64,000 bases of DNA from Ktedonobacteria bacterium brp13 (GCA_015099395.1 AP024096.1:6055485-6119484); one strand, 5' to 3'; shown: positions 26,321-34,554, counted from the first letter of the stretch. The notes: generated by a model from the sequence alone, not told the origin. Numbers and translations: made by a program.

Positions 26321-26450
26321 TACTTTCACGCGCATCGAAACTGCAGTATTATCCGCTAATGCATGCATGTTGGCTGCCATGTCTGTCGAGTTAGCGTTGT
26401 GTATATGCAGAGGATATCGAATGTAGTCCCGCCGCTAGGGAAAGGATGTT

Positions 26451-26669
26451 ATGCCAAAAAAGGATGAAATTGAGGTCGAGGGAAAGATTTTAGAGTCCCT
26501 CCCCAATGCCATGTTTAAAGTAGAGATTGACGAAAACCACCAGGTTCTAGCTGTCCTGTCAGGGCGCATGCGTATGAACTTCATACGTATCGTACCAGGT
26601 GATAAGGTGAGGGTTGTGCTGTCTCCCTATGACCTGTCACGAGGACGCATAACATGGCGCGCACGATGA
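26451..26669 (+). CDS. infA: Translation initiation factor IF-1
   Basis: IF-1 (72 aa) is an OB-fold protein that occupies the 30S A-site during initiation. It starts MPKKDEIEVEGKILESLPN behind GGGAAAGGATGTT. Landmarks are MFKVEI, HQVLAVLSGRMRMNFIRI, VPGDKVRVVLSPYDLSRGRI. The length is canonical. It has its own promoter and is bracketed by the two copies of the three-way-junction repeat. Confidence 0.98.
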   Translation: MPKKDEIEVEGKILESLPNAMFKVEIDENHQVLAVLSGRMRMNFIRIVPGDKVRVVLSPYDLSRGRITWRAR

Positions 26670-27188
26670 TGAGCTGCCGATCTGCACTTCGCTTGTCCTT
26701 GAGATGCAGGTATGCTCGTCGTTGTTCCTTTTCTCCTATCGGTATCTATGATCTTATTCCGAAAACCAACGCGACTGGCGTCGCTAGTGCGCTACACTCA
26801 AGTTTTCGGATAAGTAGTATGTGGAAAAGACCTGGCACTAACCTGGAGCAGGGGTTATCGACCGTCCAGCCTGATTCAGCCGCCAGTGTTTGTTTCAGTG
26901 TTTGCGGATAGTATCTCACCGTGTGTAAGGCCCACAAGCAGCTCTGAGATGAGAGCCTGTGGTGTCTTTCCTGTTCTCAGCTATCTTCATGGAACTCTGC
27001 CTTTCGTGCACGTGTCTTACGCGTGTCACAGGGGAAGAGCGACAGTGAAGAGGGTACATGCGGGAAGCCTACGCTCTGTAAGCAAAAGTGGACTACACAG
27101 CAATACGCAAAAAGTAGATTATGTAGAGAGGAGTGGCCTTGTGCCCTCCTGAAATAAAAACATCAATGTCAATTAGGAGAGGCTAGAC
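26670..27188 (+). other. 519-nt infA-rpmJ spacer
   Basis: Apart from the repeat copy at 26750-26819, I see only weak stems, for example CTGAGA with TCTCAG near 26945-26980, and GAGGAG with CTCCT near 27131-27150. No supported ORF or clear promoter was found. These two genes are normally tens of bases apart. Confidence 0.4.
26750..26819 (+). repeat. Three-way-junction repeat, copy 2
   Basis: This is the second copy of the element at 25801-25872, 70 nt long and 80 nt after the infA stop. The closing stem (26753-26766 with 26802-26814) and first arm (26771-26784) are identical. The second arm differs in sequence but can still fold, AGTG (26786-26789) with CACT (26795-26798). There is no obvious target-site duplication around either copy. 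Confidence 0.8.
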
Positions 27189-27305
27189 ATGAAAGTAAGC
27201 GCCTCGGTTAAGCCGCGTTGTGATGGCTGCAAAATCATTCGCCGCAAGCGTGTGGTGATGGTGATCTGTAGCAAAGATCCGAAGCATAAACAGAAACAGG
27301 GTTAA
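27189..27305 (+). CDS. rpmJ: 50S ribosomal protein L36
   Basis: L36 (38 aa) starts MKVSASVKPRCDGCKIIRRK behind TTAGGAGAGGCTAGAC. It has the C-x2-C ... C-x5-H zinc ligands (C11, C14, C27, H33) and the typical end DPKHKQKQG, so it is the zinc-binding form. It lies just upstream of rpsM, the usual place. Confidence 0.95.
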   Translation: MKVSASVKPRCDGCKIIRRKRVVMVICSKDPKHKQKQG

Positions 27306-27394
27306 AGTGGAGTTCCGTACTTCAAGTATCTAAGATCAGGCGTTGCGCTGAATGAAGAGAGCTTGAAGGACGAGACGCAAAGCTGGAGGAAAAG

Positions 27395-27778
27395 ATGGCA
27401 CGAATTGCCGGCGTAGATATTCCACGTGAGAAGCGCGTGGAAATTTCGCTCTGCTATATCTATGGAATTGGGCTAACAACAAGCCGCAAGATCCTGGATC
27501 GCACTCGCATCAGCCCCGATACTCGGGTGAAGAACTTGACTGAAGAAGAAGTCAATCGTCTTCGTGAAGTGATCGACCATGAGTTCAAAGTCGAAGGCGA
27601 CTTACGTCGTGAAGTTGACATGAACATCAAACGGTTGATCGAGATTGGCTGCTACCGTGGAATGCGCCACCGCCGTAACCTTCCGTTGCGTGGTCAGCGT
27701 ACTCGCACCAATGCGCGTACTCGCCGTGGTCCAAAACGTACAGTTGCAGGCAAGAAGAAAGCAGCAGCGAAGAAGTAG
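27395..27778 (+). CDS. rpsM: 30S ribosomal protein S13
   Basis: S13 (127 aa) forms head bridges to the 50S and contacts P-site tRNA. It starts MARIAGVDIPREKRVEISL behind GCTGGAGGAAAAG. Landmarks are YIYGIGLTTSRKIL, LREVIDHEFKVEGDLRREV and the C-terminal GMRHRRNLPLRGQRTRTNAR (family GLRHRRGLPVRGQ). The tail ends in Lys/Ala (GKKKAAAKK). Confidence 0.97.
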   Translation: MARIAGVDIPREKRVEISLCYIYGIGLTTSRKILDRTRISPDTRVKNLTEEEVNRLREVIDHEFKVEGDLRREVDMNIKRLIEIGCYRGMRHRRNLPLRGQRTRTNARTRRGPKRTVAGKKKAAAKK

Positions 27779-27799
27779 CACAGGAGAGAAATTGTAGAG

Positions 27800-28198
27800 A
27801 TGGCAGACAAAAAGAAACCAACTGGCAAGGTCAGGCGGCGTGAACGGAAATCCGTTCCCCGTGGCCAGGCGCATGTACAGGCCACATTTAACAATACAAT
27901 TGTGACCCTCACCGACCCCAATGGTAACGTGCTCTCCTGGGGTAGTGCAGGTGGTCAGGGCTTCAAGGGTTCACGTAAGAGCACCCCATATGCAGCCCAG
28001 GTGACCGCCGAGACGGCAGCGCGTAAAGCGATGGATCATGGACTAAAGCAGATTGACGTATTTGTGAAGGGCCCTGGTTCCGGTCGTGAGGCCGCGATCC
28101 GTTCATTACAGTCAGCGGGCCTGACAGTTACATCGATTACAGACGTCACACCAATTCCGCACAATGGCTGCCGCCCGCCCAAGCGACGACGTGTATAG
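27800..28198 (+). CDS. rpsK: 30S ribosomal protein S11
   Basis: S11 (132 aa) lines the platform at the E-site. It has a basic N-terminus (ADKKKPTGKVRRRERKSVP), then GQAHVQATFNNTIVTLTD, SAGGQGFKGSRKSTPYAAQ, VKGPGSGREAAIRSLQSAGL and the terminal HNGCRPPKRRRV. The start ATG lies behind AGGAGAGAAATTGTAGAG. The length is normal. Confidence 0.97.
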   Translation: MADKKKPTGKVRRRERKSVPRGQAHVQATFNNTIVTLTDPNGNVLSWGSAGGQGFKGSRKSTPYAAQVTAETAARKAMDHGLKQIDVFVKGPGSGREAAIRSLQSAGLTVTSITDVTPIPHNGCRPPKRRRV

Positions 28199-28228
28199 CC
28201 GATTGATCGGTGAGGAGGATAGATTTAG

Positions 28229-28855
28229 ATGGCACGTTATACCGGCCCCGTCTGCAAGTTGTGCAGACGCGAGGGGGTAAAACTTTTCTTAAAGGGTGAT
28301 AAGTGCATCAGTCATTGCACATTAGATCGCCGCAATACACGTCCTGGTCAGCATGGGACGAGCCGGGCTCGTAAAGAGTCCGAGTACTCCAAGCAGTTAC
28401 GCGAGAAGCAGAAAGTTCGTCGAACATACGGTATGCTGGAGCGCCAGTTCGCCAACACCTTCGACAAAGCCGCTGCTCGCCCTGGTCGCACGAGCGAGAA
28501 TTTCCTGCAAACGCTGGAGATGCGCCTCGACAACCTGGTCTACCGCCTTGGTTTTGCTGACTCGCGTGCACAGGCACGCCAATTGGTAAATCACGGTCAC
28601 TTCTCGGTAAATGGCCGCAAGACCGATATTCCTTCTTTCATCGCCCGTCCGAATGATGTCATTACGGTACGCGATAACAGCAAAGGCTCGGAGTACTTCA
28701 AGACTCGTATCCTGATGCTGGCCCAGAAGGGTGTACCGGCATGGTTGAGTCTGGATGTGAACGCCCTCTCAGGACGTGTGGTCAGTATTCCTGCCCGTAC
28801 AGATCTTGAGCTGCCCTTCGATGAGCAGATGGTGGTTGAGTATTACCAACGTTAA
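28229..28855 (+). CDS. rpsD: 30S ribosomal protein S4, four-cysteine form
   Basis: S4 (208 aa) is a primary 16S rRNA binder and the third member of the mRNA entry-pore trio with S3 and S5. It starts MARYTGPVCKLCRREGVKLF behind GTGAGGAGGATAGATTTAG. Cys residues at 9, 12, 26 and 30 suggest zinc. The S4 RNA-binding domain is EMRLDNLVYRLGFADSRAQAR, and ARQLVNHGHFSVNGRK is typical. Unlike S3 and S5 it has no extra tail. Confidence 0.97.
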   Translation: MARYTGPVCKLCRREGVKLFLKGDKCISHCTLDRRNTRPGQHGTSRARKESEYSKQLREKQKVRRTYGMLERQFANTFDKAAARPGRTSENFLQTLEMRLDNLVYRLGFADSRAQARQLVNHGHFSVNGRKTDIPSFIARPNDVITVRDNSKGSEYFKTRILMLAQKGVPAWLSLDVNALSGRVVSIPARTDLELPFDEQMVVEYYQR

Positions 28856-29110
28856 TGATTGGTTGAGTCGGCGGAGACGACATGGCACATGCCCGCGCAT
28901 CTTCCTTGTGTGTCTGAGGTATCTGTGGGCATTCTGCCAGGTGTCGCTGGCCTGTGTGTTTGAAGGGTTGGGTCCGTTCCTGGGTATCTCCCGTATGAGC
29001 TACTCCGGGGCCAAGAACTCTTGGACTACCAGCGTTTCTGGCCTCTGTCTCCCGGCATGAGTCATGTGAGCACTACCGGACCTGGTAGGATAAGAAAGGC
29101 AGGTTGAACC
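28856..29110 (+). other. 255-nt rpsD-rpoA spacer
   Basis: Small stems are seen, GCCAG/CTGGC (28936-28951) and CTACC/GGTAG (29073-29088), the second just ahead of the rpoA RBS. No ORF with a binding site and no convincing promoter were found. Confidence 0.4.
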
Positions 29111-30097
29111 TTGCTAGATATTGCACTGCCTCGCATAAAGAATACCAAGACACAGGGCAACTATGCGAGCTATGATATTGAACCGTTAGAGGCTGGGTAT
29201 GGTATGACCCTGGGCAACTCTCTGCGACGCGTTCTGCTGTCTTCGTTGCCCGGCGCGGCTGTAACCTCAATTCGTATCGAGGGGGTGCAACACGAGTTTC
29301 AGGATATCCCGAATGTGATGGAAGATGTCACTGATATCGTCTTGAACATCAAGCGCTTGCGTCTGCGCTGTTTCTCTGACCATCCCGTTTCGATGCGTCT
29401 GGAGATCAGCGGTGAGCGCGAGGTGACGGCTGCCGATATTGTGGCTATCGCTCCTAGCGCAATTGAGATTGTGAATCCTGAACTGCATATTGCGACGCTC
29501 GATAATGAGAACGCACGCCTCGACATGGAGCTGGTCGTGGAGACTGGCAGAGGCTATGTTCCTGCCGACTCAAAAGATGATCAGCCCATTGGGGTTATCC
29601 CTGTTGATGCTATCTATTCGCCTGTGCAAAAAGTGAATTATGCTGTTGAGCACACGCGCGTAGGGCAGATGACGAATTTTGATAAGATTGTTCTGGAAAT
29701 TACGACGGATGGCACGATTACGCCTGATGAGGCGTTACGCCAGAGTGCGGATATTCTGGTGCGGCATTTTACTTTGCTCGCCACTTATCGCGCTCAGCCG
29801 GTTGAGATTGAGCGTCCACCGCTGAGTAGTTTGCCCATCCCGCAGAAGATCTATGATACGCCGATTGAAGAACTGGACCTTTCGGTGCGCGCTTATAACT
29901 GCTTAAAGCGTAGCAATATTACGAAGGTGGGCCAGGTTCTCTCGATGAATGAAGAAGACCTGCTTGGTGTACGCAATTTCGGTGAGAAGAGTTTGCAGGA
30001 ACTGCGTGAGCGCCTGCTGGCAAGAAATTTCTTGCCTAATCCCCGCACGAGTACCGTCGGAGCCGACTTGGACGGCGATCACGAAATGGAGGAATAA
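29111..30097 (+). CDS. rpoA: RNA polymerase alpha subunit
   Basis: The alpha subunit (328 aa) dimerises to scaffold RNA polymerase assembly. The start is TTG 29111 behind AAAGGCAGGTTGAACC (MLDIALPRIK). The N-terminal domain has EPLEAGYGMTLGNSLRRVLLSSLPG and HEFQDIPNVMEDVTDIVLNIK (short forms LGNSLRRVLLSSLPG, EDVTDIVLNIK). The C-terminal domain has IEELDLSVRAYNCLKRSNI, VGQVLSMNEEDLLGVRNFG and KSLQELRERL. It is one base apart from the TTG start of rplQ. Confidence 0.97.
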   Translation: MLDIALPRIKNTKTQGNYASYDIEPLEAGYGMTLGNSLRRVLLSSLPGAAVTSIRIEGVQHEFQDIPNVMEDVTDIVLNIKRLRLRCFSDHPVSMRLEISGEREVTAADIVAIAPSAIEIVNPELHIATLDNENARLDMELVVETGRGYVPADSKDDQPIGVIPVDAIYSPVQKVNYAVEHTRVGQMTNFDKIVLEITTDGTITPDEALRQSADILVRHFTLLATYRAQPVEIERPPLSSLPIPQKIYDTPIEELDLSVRAYNCLKRSNITKVGQVLSMNEEDLLGVRNFGEKSLQELRERLLARNFLPNPRTSTVGADLDGDHEMEE

Positions 30098-30098
30098 G

Positions 30099-30725
30099 TT
30101 GAGGCACCGAATTGCTGGCAATCGCATGAATATGCCTGAGCCACGCCGTCGCGCTGCACGTCGTAGTATGATGGCCGGGCTTATACGCTACGATCATATT
30201 CAGACTACTGAGGCACGCGCGAAAGCGATCCGTGGTGAAGTTGAAAAATTGATTACAAAGGCTGTCAATGCTCGTGAAGAGGCCCGTAAGCACCTGGCTG
30301 CTGTGGTCTCTGATGAAGAGCAGGCTCAGAAGGTTCTGGAGTTCGCCCGTAAGGGTCGCTTCACCTTTGAGAAAACTGTCGCTTCTAATGAAGAGCGCGC
30401 GCAACAGTCAAAGGCCCCTCTGACCGATAAGGGCCGCAAATTTGCTGAAGATAAATTGAAGGCGCGCCGCGAGGAGCTGCTGGCAATTATCTCGAATGAA
30501 GAGGATGCGAATCGCGCTTTGAAGGCTGCTTACGAGTCGATGGTTATTGAGCTGCATGCTCGCCGTACTATCTTAAGCGCTCTGCCTGATGAACTCGTTG
30601 TGCAGAAGATGTTCGAGGTTCTGGCCCCCCGCTATGTCGGTCGCCATGGTGGCTATACTCGTATTACGAAGATCGGTCGCCGCAAAGGCGATGCAGCGGA
30701 TATTGCGCAGATCGCCCTGGTGTAA
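30099..30725 (+). CDS. rplQ: 50S ribosomal protein L17 with a ~90-residue internal insertion
   Basis: L17 (208 aa against about 120) lies near the tunnel exit. I chose TTG 30099 (MRHRIAGNRMNMPEPRRRAA), directly after GGAGGAATAAG at the rpoA end. The family N-terminal half is RRSMMAGLIRYDHIQTTEARAK plus EKLITKAVNAREEAR. The C-terminal half is RYVGRHGGYTRITKIGRRKGD. Between them, at about residues 60-150, is a charged, apparently helical insertion (DEEQAQKVLEFARKGRFTFE, EDKLKARREELLAIISNEED). The frame is uninterrupted. Confidence 0.93.
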   Translation: MRHRIAGNRMNMPEPRRRAARRSMMAGLIRYDHIQTTEARAKAIRGEVEKLITKAVNAREEARKHLAAVVSDEEQAQKVLEFARKGRFTFEKTVASNEERAQQSKAPLTDKGRKFAEDKLKARREELLAIISNEEDANRALKAAYESMVIELHARRTILSALPDELVVQKMFEVLAPRYVGRHGGYTRITKIGRRKGDAADIAQIALV

Positions 30726-30799
30726 GCAGGTCGGGATACTGTGGCAGGGCAACTGATTTATTAGGTACTTGGCTTGAGTACCTGGATACCTGGGCACTT

Positions 30800-31612
30800 A
30801 TGAATATTGCGTGTTGTATAGAGTATGATGGGACCGATTTCCGTGGCTTTCAGCGTCAGCTTACGAGCCATGGGACAACAGTGCAAGGGGCACTTGAGGA
30901 GGCCATCGAACGCCTTTCAGGAACTTTCACTGTGGTCAATGCTGCGGGCCGGACAGATGCTGGTGTGCATGCAAGCGGACAGGTAATACATTTCCATCCC
31001 GCTGTGCAGCGCTCGCTGGAGATCTGGCAACGCTCGCTGAATGCTGTCTTACCGAGTACTATCGCTGTACGCTGGGTGCGCTCAGTCCCTGAACAGTTTC
31101 ATGCCCGCTTTAGTGCTCTGAGTCGTTCATATCGGTATACCGTATGGAACGCTCCTGCACCAACGGCGCTGGCTGCCAGGTATAGTTACCATTGCTCTAA
31201 GGCTCTGGACACTGACCTGATGAATGAAGCCTGTCAGCTGTTGCTGGGGAGTAAAGACTTCGGAGCCTTTGGGCATAGTCCCGGTGATGCAAATCCGCGT
31301 ATTGCACGCGAAGGGTCGCGCTCTTGCGTACGTACGATGCAGGTCGCTCGTTGCACCCGTCCAGTGGCTGGTGAGGCACCTGTCACCTTCGAATTTAAGG
31401 CCAATGCCTTTCTCACGGGCCAGGTCCGTCGAATGGTGGGTACCTTACTCCTGGTGGGGCAGCAACGTCTCACGCTAGAAGAATTTGCTGAGATCTTACA
31501 ACGTGCGGAGAAGACGCATCCTGGTGCAGCGGCTCCGCCACAGGGGCTATGCCTTATAGGGGTTGATTATCCTGAAAAATTTGGAGTAACACAGAATGAA
31601 AAAGACATATAG
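30800..31612 (+). CDS. truA: tRNA pseudouridine synthase TruA
   Basis: TruA (270 aa) makes pseudouridine at positions 38-40 of tRNA anticodon stems. The catalytic Asp is D53 in GRTDAGVHASGQVIHF. Further landmarks are FHARFSALSRSYRYTVWN, DFGAFGHSPGDANPR and FLTGQVRRMVGTLLLVGQ. The ATG has only a weak binding site. It follows rplQ by 74 nt, and its last 17 nt overlap rplM, so translation is probably coupled. Confidence 0.95.
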   Translation: MNIACCIEYDGTDFRGFQRQLTSHGTTVQGALEEAIERLSGTFTVVNAAGRTDAGVHASGQVIHFHPAVQRSLEIWQRSLNAVLPSTIAVRWVRSVPEQFHARFSALSRSYRYTVWNAPAPTALAARYSYHCSKALDTDLMNEACQLLLGSKDFGAFGHSPGDANPRIAREGSRSCVRTMQVARCTRPVAGEAPVTFEFKANAFLTGQVRRMVGTLLLVGQQRLTLEEFAEILQRAEKTHPGAAAPPQGLCLIGVDYPEKFGVTQNEKDI

Positions 31613-32066
31613 CGCCAAGGCTGGCGATCTGCAACCGCAATGGTATGTCATCGACGCCGAGGGACAGGTCCTGGGTCGCATTGCGACGCAGATCGCGCAG
31701 ATCTTGCGCGGTAAGCATAAGCCAACGTTCACACCACATTTGAACACTGGCGATTTTGTGATTGTGGTCAATGCTGATAAGATTGCTACTACTGGCAATC
31801 GTATTGATCAGAAAATCTATTATCGCCACTCCGGTTATCCCGGTGGCTTGAAGAAAACAACACTGCGCCAGACCCTGGAAGGTAAGCATCCAGAGCGTGC
31901 TCTGGAGCATGCAGTGCGTGGTATGGTTATGCATAATCGCCTTGGAACACAGGTGATGGGTCGCTTGAAGATCTATGCAGGCCCTACTCATCCGCACGAG
32001 GCTCAGCAGCCACTCGTCTGGACTGGCCCTGAGGCTTTGTTAAAGCAGTATACTGAGGCAAAGTAA
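31596..32066 (+). CDS. rplM: 50S ribosomal protein L13
   Basis: L13 (156 aa) is an early-assembly 50S protein. It starts MKKTYSAKAGDLQPQWYVID within the end of truA. Landmarks are GQVLGRIATQIAQILRGKHK, YYRHSGYPGGLK, PERALEHAVRGMVMHNRLG and LKIYAGPTHPHEAQQP. The length is slightly above the E. coli value. It is followed 17 nt later by rpsI, the universal partner. Confidence 0.97.
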   Translation: MKKTYSAKAGDLQPQWYVIDAEGQVLGRIATQIAQILRGKHKPTFTPHLNTGDFVIVVNADKIATTGNRIDQKIYYRHSGYPGGLKKTTLRQTLEGKHPERALEHAVRGMVMHNRLGTQVMGRLKIYAGPTHPHEAQQPLVWTGPEALLKQYTEAK

Positions 32067-32083
32067 GAAAGAGGAGATTTACC

Positions 32084-32494
32084 TTGGCTGAAACCCCAAA
32101 AGGTGAATACTACTACGGTCTGGGTCGGCGCAAGACTTCGGTTGCTCGCGTACGTATCTACCCAAACGGCGATGGTAGTATCATCATTAATGGCAAAAAT
32201 GCTCAGAACTACCTGGGACGCGAAGCGCATCTGGCGACTGTCGCTTCTCCCTTGCGCGCACTCGATCTCAATGGCGAGTCCTATACTCTGACTGTCCGCG
32301 TTCTTGGCGGCGGTGTGAGCGGTCAGGCCGGCGCGATCCGCCATGGCCTCGCTCGCGCGCTTGTACGCTTGAACCCTGATTTCAAACTGGCTCTGCGTAA
32401 AGCTGGTTTCCTTACACGTGACCCACGTATGAAGGAAAGAAAGAAGCCAGGCTTGAAGCGTGCTCGTAAGGCACCACAGTACACAAAACGTTAA
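32084..32494 (+). CDS. rpsI: 30S ribosomal protein S9
   Basis: S9 (136 aa) extends its C-terminal tail to the P-site tRNA anticodon. It starts at TTG behind AAGAGGAGATTTACC (MAETPKGEYYYGLGRRKTSV). Landmarks are GLGRRKTSVARVRI, GGGVSGQAGAIRHGLARAL and KAGFLTRDPRMKERKKPG. The conserved C-terminal Lys-Arg that touches tRNA is present (QYTKR). It is the last gene of the supercluster. Confidence 0.97.
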   Translation: MAETPKGEYYYGLGRRKTSVARVRIYPNGDGSIIINGKNAQNYLGREAHLATVASPLRALDLNGESYTLTVRVLGGGVSGQAGAIRHGLARALVRLNPDFKLALRKAGFLTRDPRMKERKKPGLKRARKAPQYTKR

Positions 32495-32529
32495 GCGTTT
32501 CCTGTGTTCTGTTCCCTGCAGACAAAACA

Positions 32530-32609
32530 AAAAGGAGGAGACTCGTGCTTACGAGCCTCCTCCTTTTGCTGAGTAAAGGCAACCTCTTTTGCAAGAGGCT
32601 GCCTTTTTA
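32530..32609 (+). terminator. Tandem Rho-independent terminators after rpsI, also usable by ilvE
   Basis: Terminator 1 pairs AAAAGGAGGAG (32530-32540) with CTCCTCCTTTT (32557-32567), with CTCGT/ACGAG inside. Terminator 2 pairs AAAGGCA (32575-32581) with TGCCTTT (32600-32606), with CCTCTT/AAGAGG inside, followed by TTTTTA. A-runs on the 5' sides make them function in either direction, fitting the convergent ilvE gene. Confidence 0.85.
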
Positions 32610-32630
32610 TCGTTACGTCAGCTTGAGATT

Positions 32631-33551
32631 CTAGTAGACCGGTGTACACCAGTTGATGTATTTTTTGTTGATGCCACGGACGATGTCAAAGTAGAGGTCC
32701 TGGAGCTTCTGGCCGATAGGGCCAACTTTGCCGGTACCGACGGAGTTATGGTCGACTTCGATGACCGGGGCAATCTGCGCTCCGGTACCGCAGAGGAGGA
32801 TCTCGTCGGCTATGTAGAGCTCGGTGCGGTCGATCTGACGCTCGTGGACAGTGATTCCCAGCTCTTTGGCTGCGAGTTGGATGATGGTATCACGGGTGAC
32901 GCCTAGCAGGATGTTCTCTGTAGGTGCCGGTGTGACGAGCTCGCCGTTGATGTACAGGAAAATATTCTCGGCACTGCCTTCGGCGACATGTCCGTCGTGG
33001 GTGAGCATGATGGCTTCGTCGTAGTTGTTCAGGAGGGCCTCGCTTTTGGCGAAGGCGGCGTTGACATAGCTACCGGTAATCTTGGCACGGGCGGGCATGG
33101 CGTTGTCGTCGATACGACGCCATGAGGAGACTCCACAGCGCAGGCCGCTGATATCGACGTAGTTGCCCATTGGCTCCGAGGTGCACAGGTAGTCGTCGGT
33201 TAGATCATTCAGGCGTACACCGATGATCTCGTCACTCTTGTAGGCGACGGGACGCTGGTAGACATCCTGGCGCTGCCCGTTGCGTTTGACAAGCTCGACG
33301 CTCTGTTCTATCAGGTCCTCGACGCTGTATGGAAGCTTCATACGCATGATCTTGCTGGAGCGTAAAAGACGCTCGTAGTGTTCACGCAGACGGAAAAGGT
33401 AGACCTGTCCCTCTTCTTCGTTCCAGTAGCCGCGAATACCTTCGAAGCAGCCTGTACCATAGGCAAAGGCATGCGAGCGAACAGAGATGACGCCGTGCTC
33501 TGTCGGAGTGTATTCACCATTCATAAAGAGAACTTTTGCATCTATTGGCAT
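32631..33551 (-). CDS. ilvE: Branched-chain amino acid aminotransferase
   Basis: This class IV PLP aminotransferase (306 aa) performs the last step of Leu, Ile and Val synthesis or the first step of their breakdown. The PLP lysine is K157 in ARAKITGSYVNAAFAK. HAFAYGTGCFEGIRGYW, YQRPVAYKSDEIIGV and EGSAENIF are family motifs, and LLGVTRDTIIQLAAKELG is the PLP-phosphate loop. It starts at ATG behind GAGAGGTGAGAATACC. It is 28 nt downstream of the arginase gene, so the two are probably co-transcribed. Confidence 0.95.
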   Translation of the reverse strand: MPIDAKVLFMNGEYTPTEHGVISVRSHAFAYGTGCFEGIRGYWNEEEGQVYLFRLREHYERLLRSSKIMRMKLPYSVEDLIEQSVELVKRNGQRQDVYQRPVAYKSDEIIGVRLNDLTDDYLCTSEPMGNYVDISGLRCGVSSWRRIDDNAMPARAKITGSYVNAAFAKSEALLNNYDEAIMLTHDGHVAEGSAENIFLYINGELVTPAPTENILLGVTRDTIIQLAAKELGITVHERQIDRTELYIADEILLCGTGAQIAPVIEVDHNSVGTGKVGPIGQKLQDLYFDIVRGINKKYINWCTPVY

Positions 33552-33568
33552 GGTATTCTCACCTCTCT

Positions 33569-33592
33569 TATAAAATCTCTTATAAAATCTTT
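33569..33592. repeat. Short tandem repeat between the arginase gene and ilvE
   Basis: The 12-mer TCTCTTATAAAA-type unit occurs twice in tandem, and the second copy runs into the end of the arginase gene. It is AT-rich and lies upstream of the ilvE RBS. The function is unknown, and it may be simple slippage. Confidence 0.4.
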
Positions 33593-34473
33593 TTCCCTAG
33601 CGCGGAGAGAATCAGTTCGACTGCAAGCCGGGCTGTGGTGTTCTCCCGATCCAGGATCGAGTTGACTTCGACGACATCCATGGAGATCATGCGCTCGCTC
33701 TCGGCTACCATCTCCATTGCGAAGTGGGCCTCGCGATAGCTTAAGCCACCACGGACAGGCGTGCCGACACCAGGCGCTTCACGTGGATCCAGTGAGTCCA
33801 TATCCAGGCTGAGATGGATGGGGGCTTCACCAGTTCCGGCGATCTCGATAGCTTGCTGCATGACATATGCGATGCCGCGCCGATCAATATCGGACATCGT
33901 AAAGACGTGGATATGATTACTGCGCAACAGCTCTTGCTCACCCGCATCCAGGTCACGTGCCCCAACGATGACGATCTGGTTTTTGTCGATCTTGGGGGCC
34001 CAGCCATTGACATTGACAAGCTCGGGATTGCCCAGACCCGTAAGTGCAGCCAGGATCATGCCGTGAATATTGCCGGAGGGAGTTGTCCCTTCAATATTAA
34101 AGTCGGCATGGGCATCGACCCAGATGACGCCGACGTTTGGATGTGCTTTTGCCACTCCAGTGATCGAGCCCAGCGCCATGCTATGGTCGCCGCCCAGGAT
34201 CAGTGGAAACTCCTGCTTATCAAACGCTGCGCTTACGGACTGCGCCAGTTCTTCCGCGAGATGGACAATCGGTTCAAGATATTTTAGCCGTGGATTCCCG
34301 GTCGGTTCGCCTTCCGGTAATGGGATATTGAGATCACCAACATCGTGCGTTTCATGGCCCAGACGATGTAGCTGATCGAGCAGACCTGCATACCGAATGG
34401 CACGCGGCCCAATATCAACTCCACGACGATCCGCGCCAAGATCGATTGGCGCTCCAATAACACGTATTCGCAT
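33580..34473 (-). CDS. rocF: Arginase (ureohydrolase family)
   Basis: Arginase (297 aa) hydrolyses arginine to ornithine and urea with a binuclear Mn centre. Metal-binding motifs are GGDHSMALG (H97), VDAHADFN (D120, H122, D124), and LSLDMDSLDP. The arginine-binding stretch TTPSGNIHGM distinguishes arginase from agmatinase-like members, and the N-terminal GAPIDLGADRRGVDIGP is typical of RocF. It starts at ATG with GAGGTGTAAGG upstream. It pairs with ilvE behind a structured leader. Confidence 0.93.
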   Translation of the reverse strand: MRIRVIGAPIDLGADRRGVDIGPRAIRYAGLLDQLHRLGHETHDVGDLNIPLPEGEPTGNPRLKYLEPIVHLAEELAQSVSAAFDKQEFPLILGGDHSMALGSITGVAKAHPNVGVIWVDAHADFNIEGTTPSGNIHGMILAALTGLGNPELVNVNGWAPKIDKNQIVIVGARDLDAGEQELLRSNHIHVFTMSDIDRRGIAYVMQQAIEIAGTGEAPIHLSLDMDSLDPREAPGVGTPVRGGLSYREAHFAMEMVAESERMISMDVVEVNSILDRENTTARLAVELILSALGKKIL

Positions 34474-34491
34474 ATTTTACCTTACACCTCT

Positions 34492-34505
34492 GTTCAACAT
34501 TGAAC
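34492..34505. promoter_or_regulatory. Palindrome upstream of the arginase gene
   Basis: GTTCAA-CA-TTGAAC is a 14-nt dyad about 20 nt from the arginase start codon. It resembles a repressor half-site pair. No regulator can be assigned from sequence alone. Confidence 0.3.
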
Positions 34506-34554
34506 GTCGACGAAATTACACATGCAATAGCTACTAACTTTATGGTTTCTCTCT

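Larger units (their letters stand above)
25776..26450 (+). other. 675-nt adk-infA spacer without map
   Basis: No gene is visible where methionine aminopeptidase (map) normally sits. The stretch contains the three-way-junction repeat (25801-25872) and a very strong hairpin (25884-25920). It also has GAGAGG/CCTCTC (26075-26095), a CCACCC/GGGTGG stem near 26176-26199, a good promoter (26253-26281) and a possible attenuator hairpin (26294-26313). All reading frames are short and lack binding sites. Confidence 0.55.
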
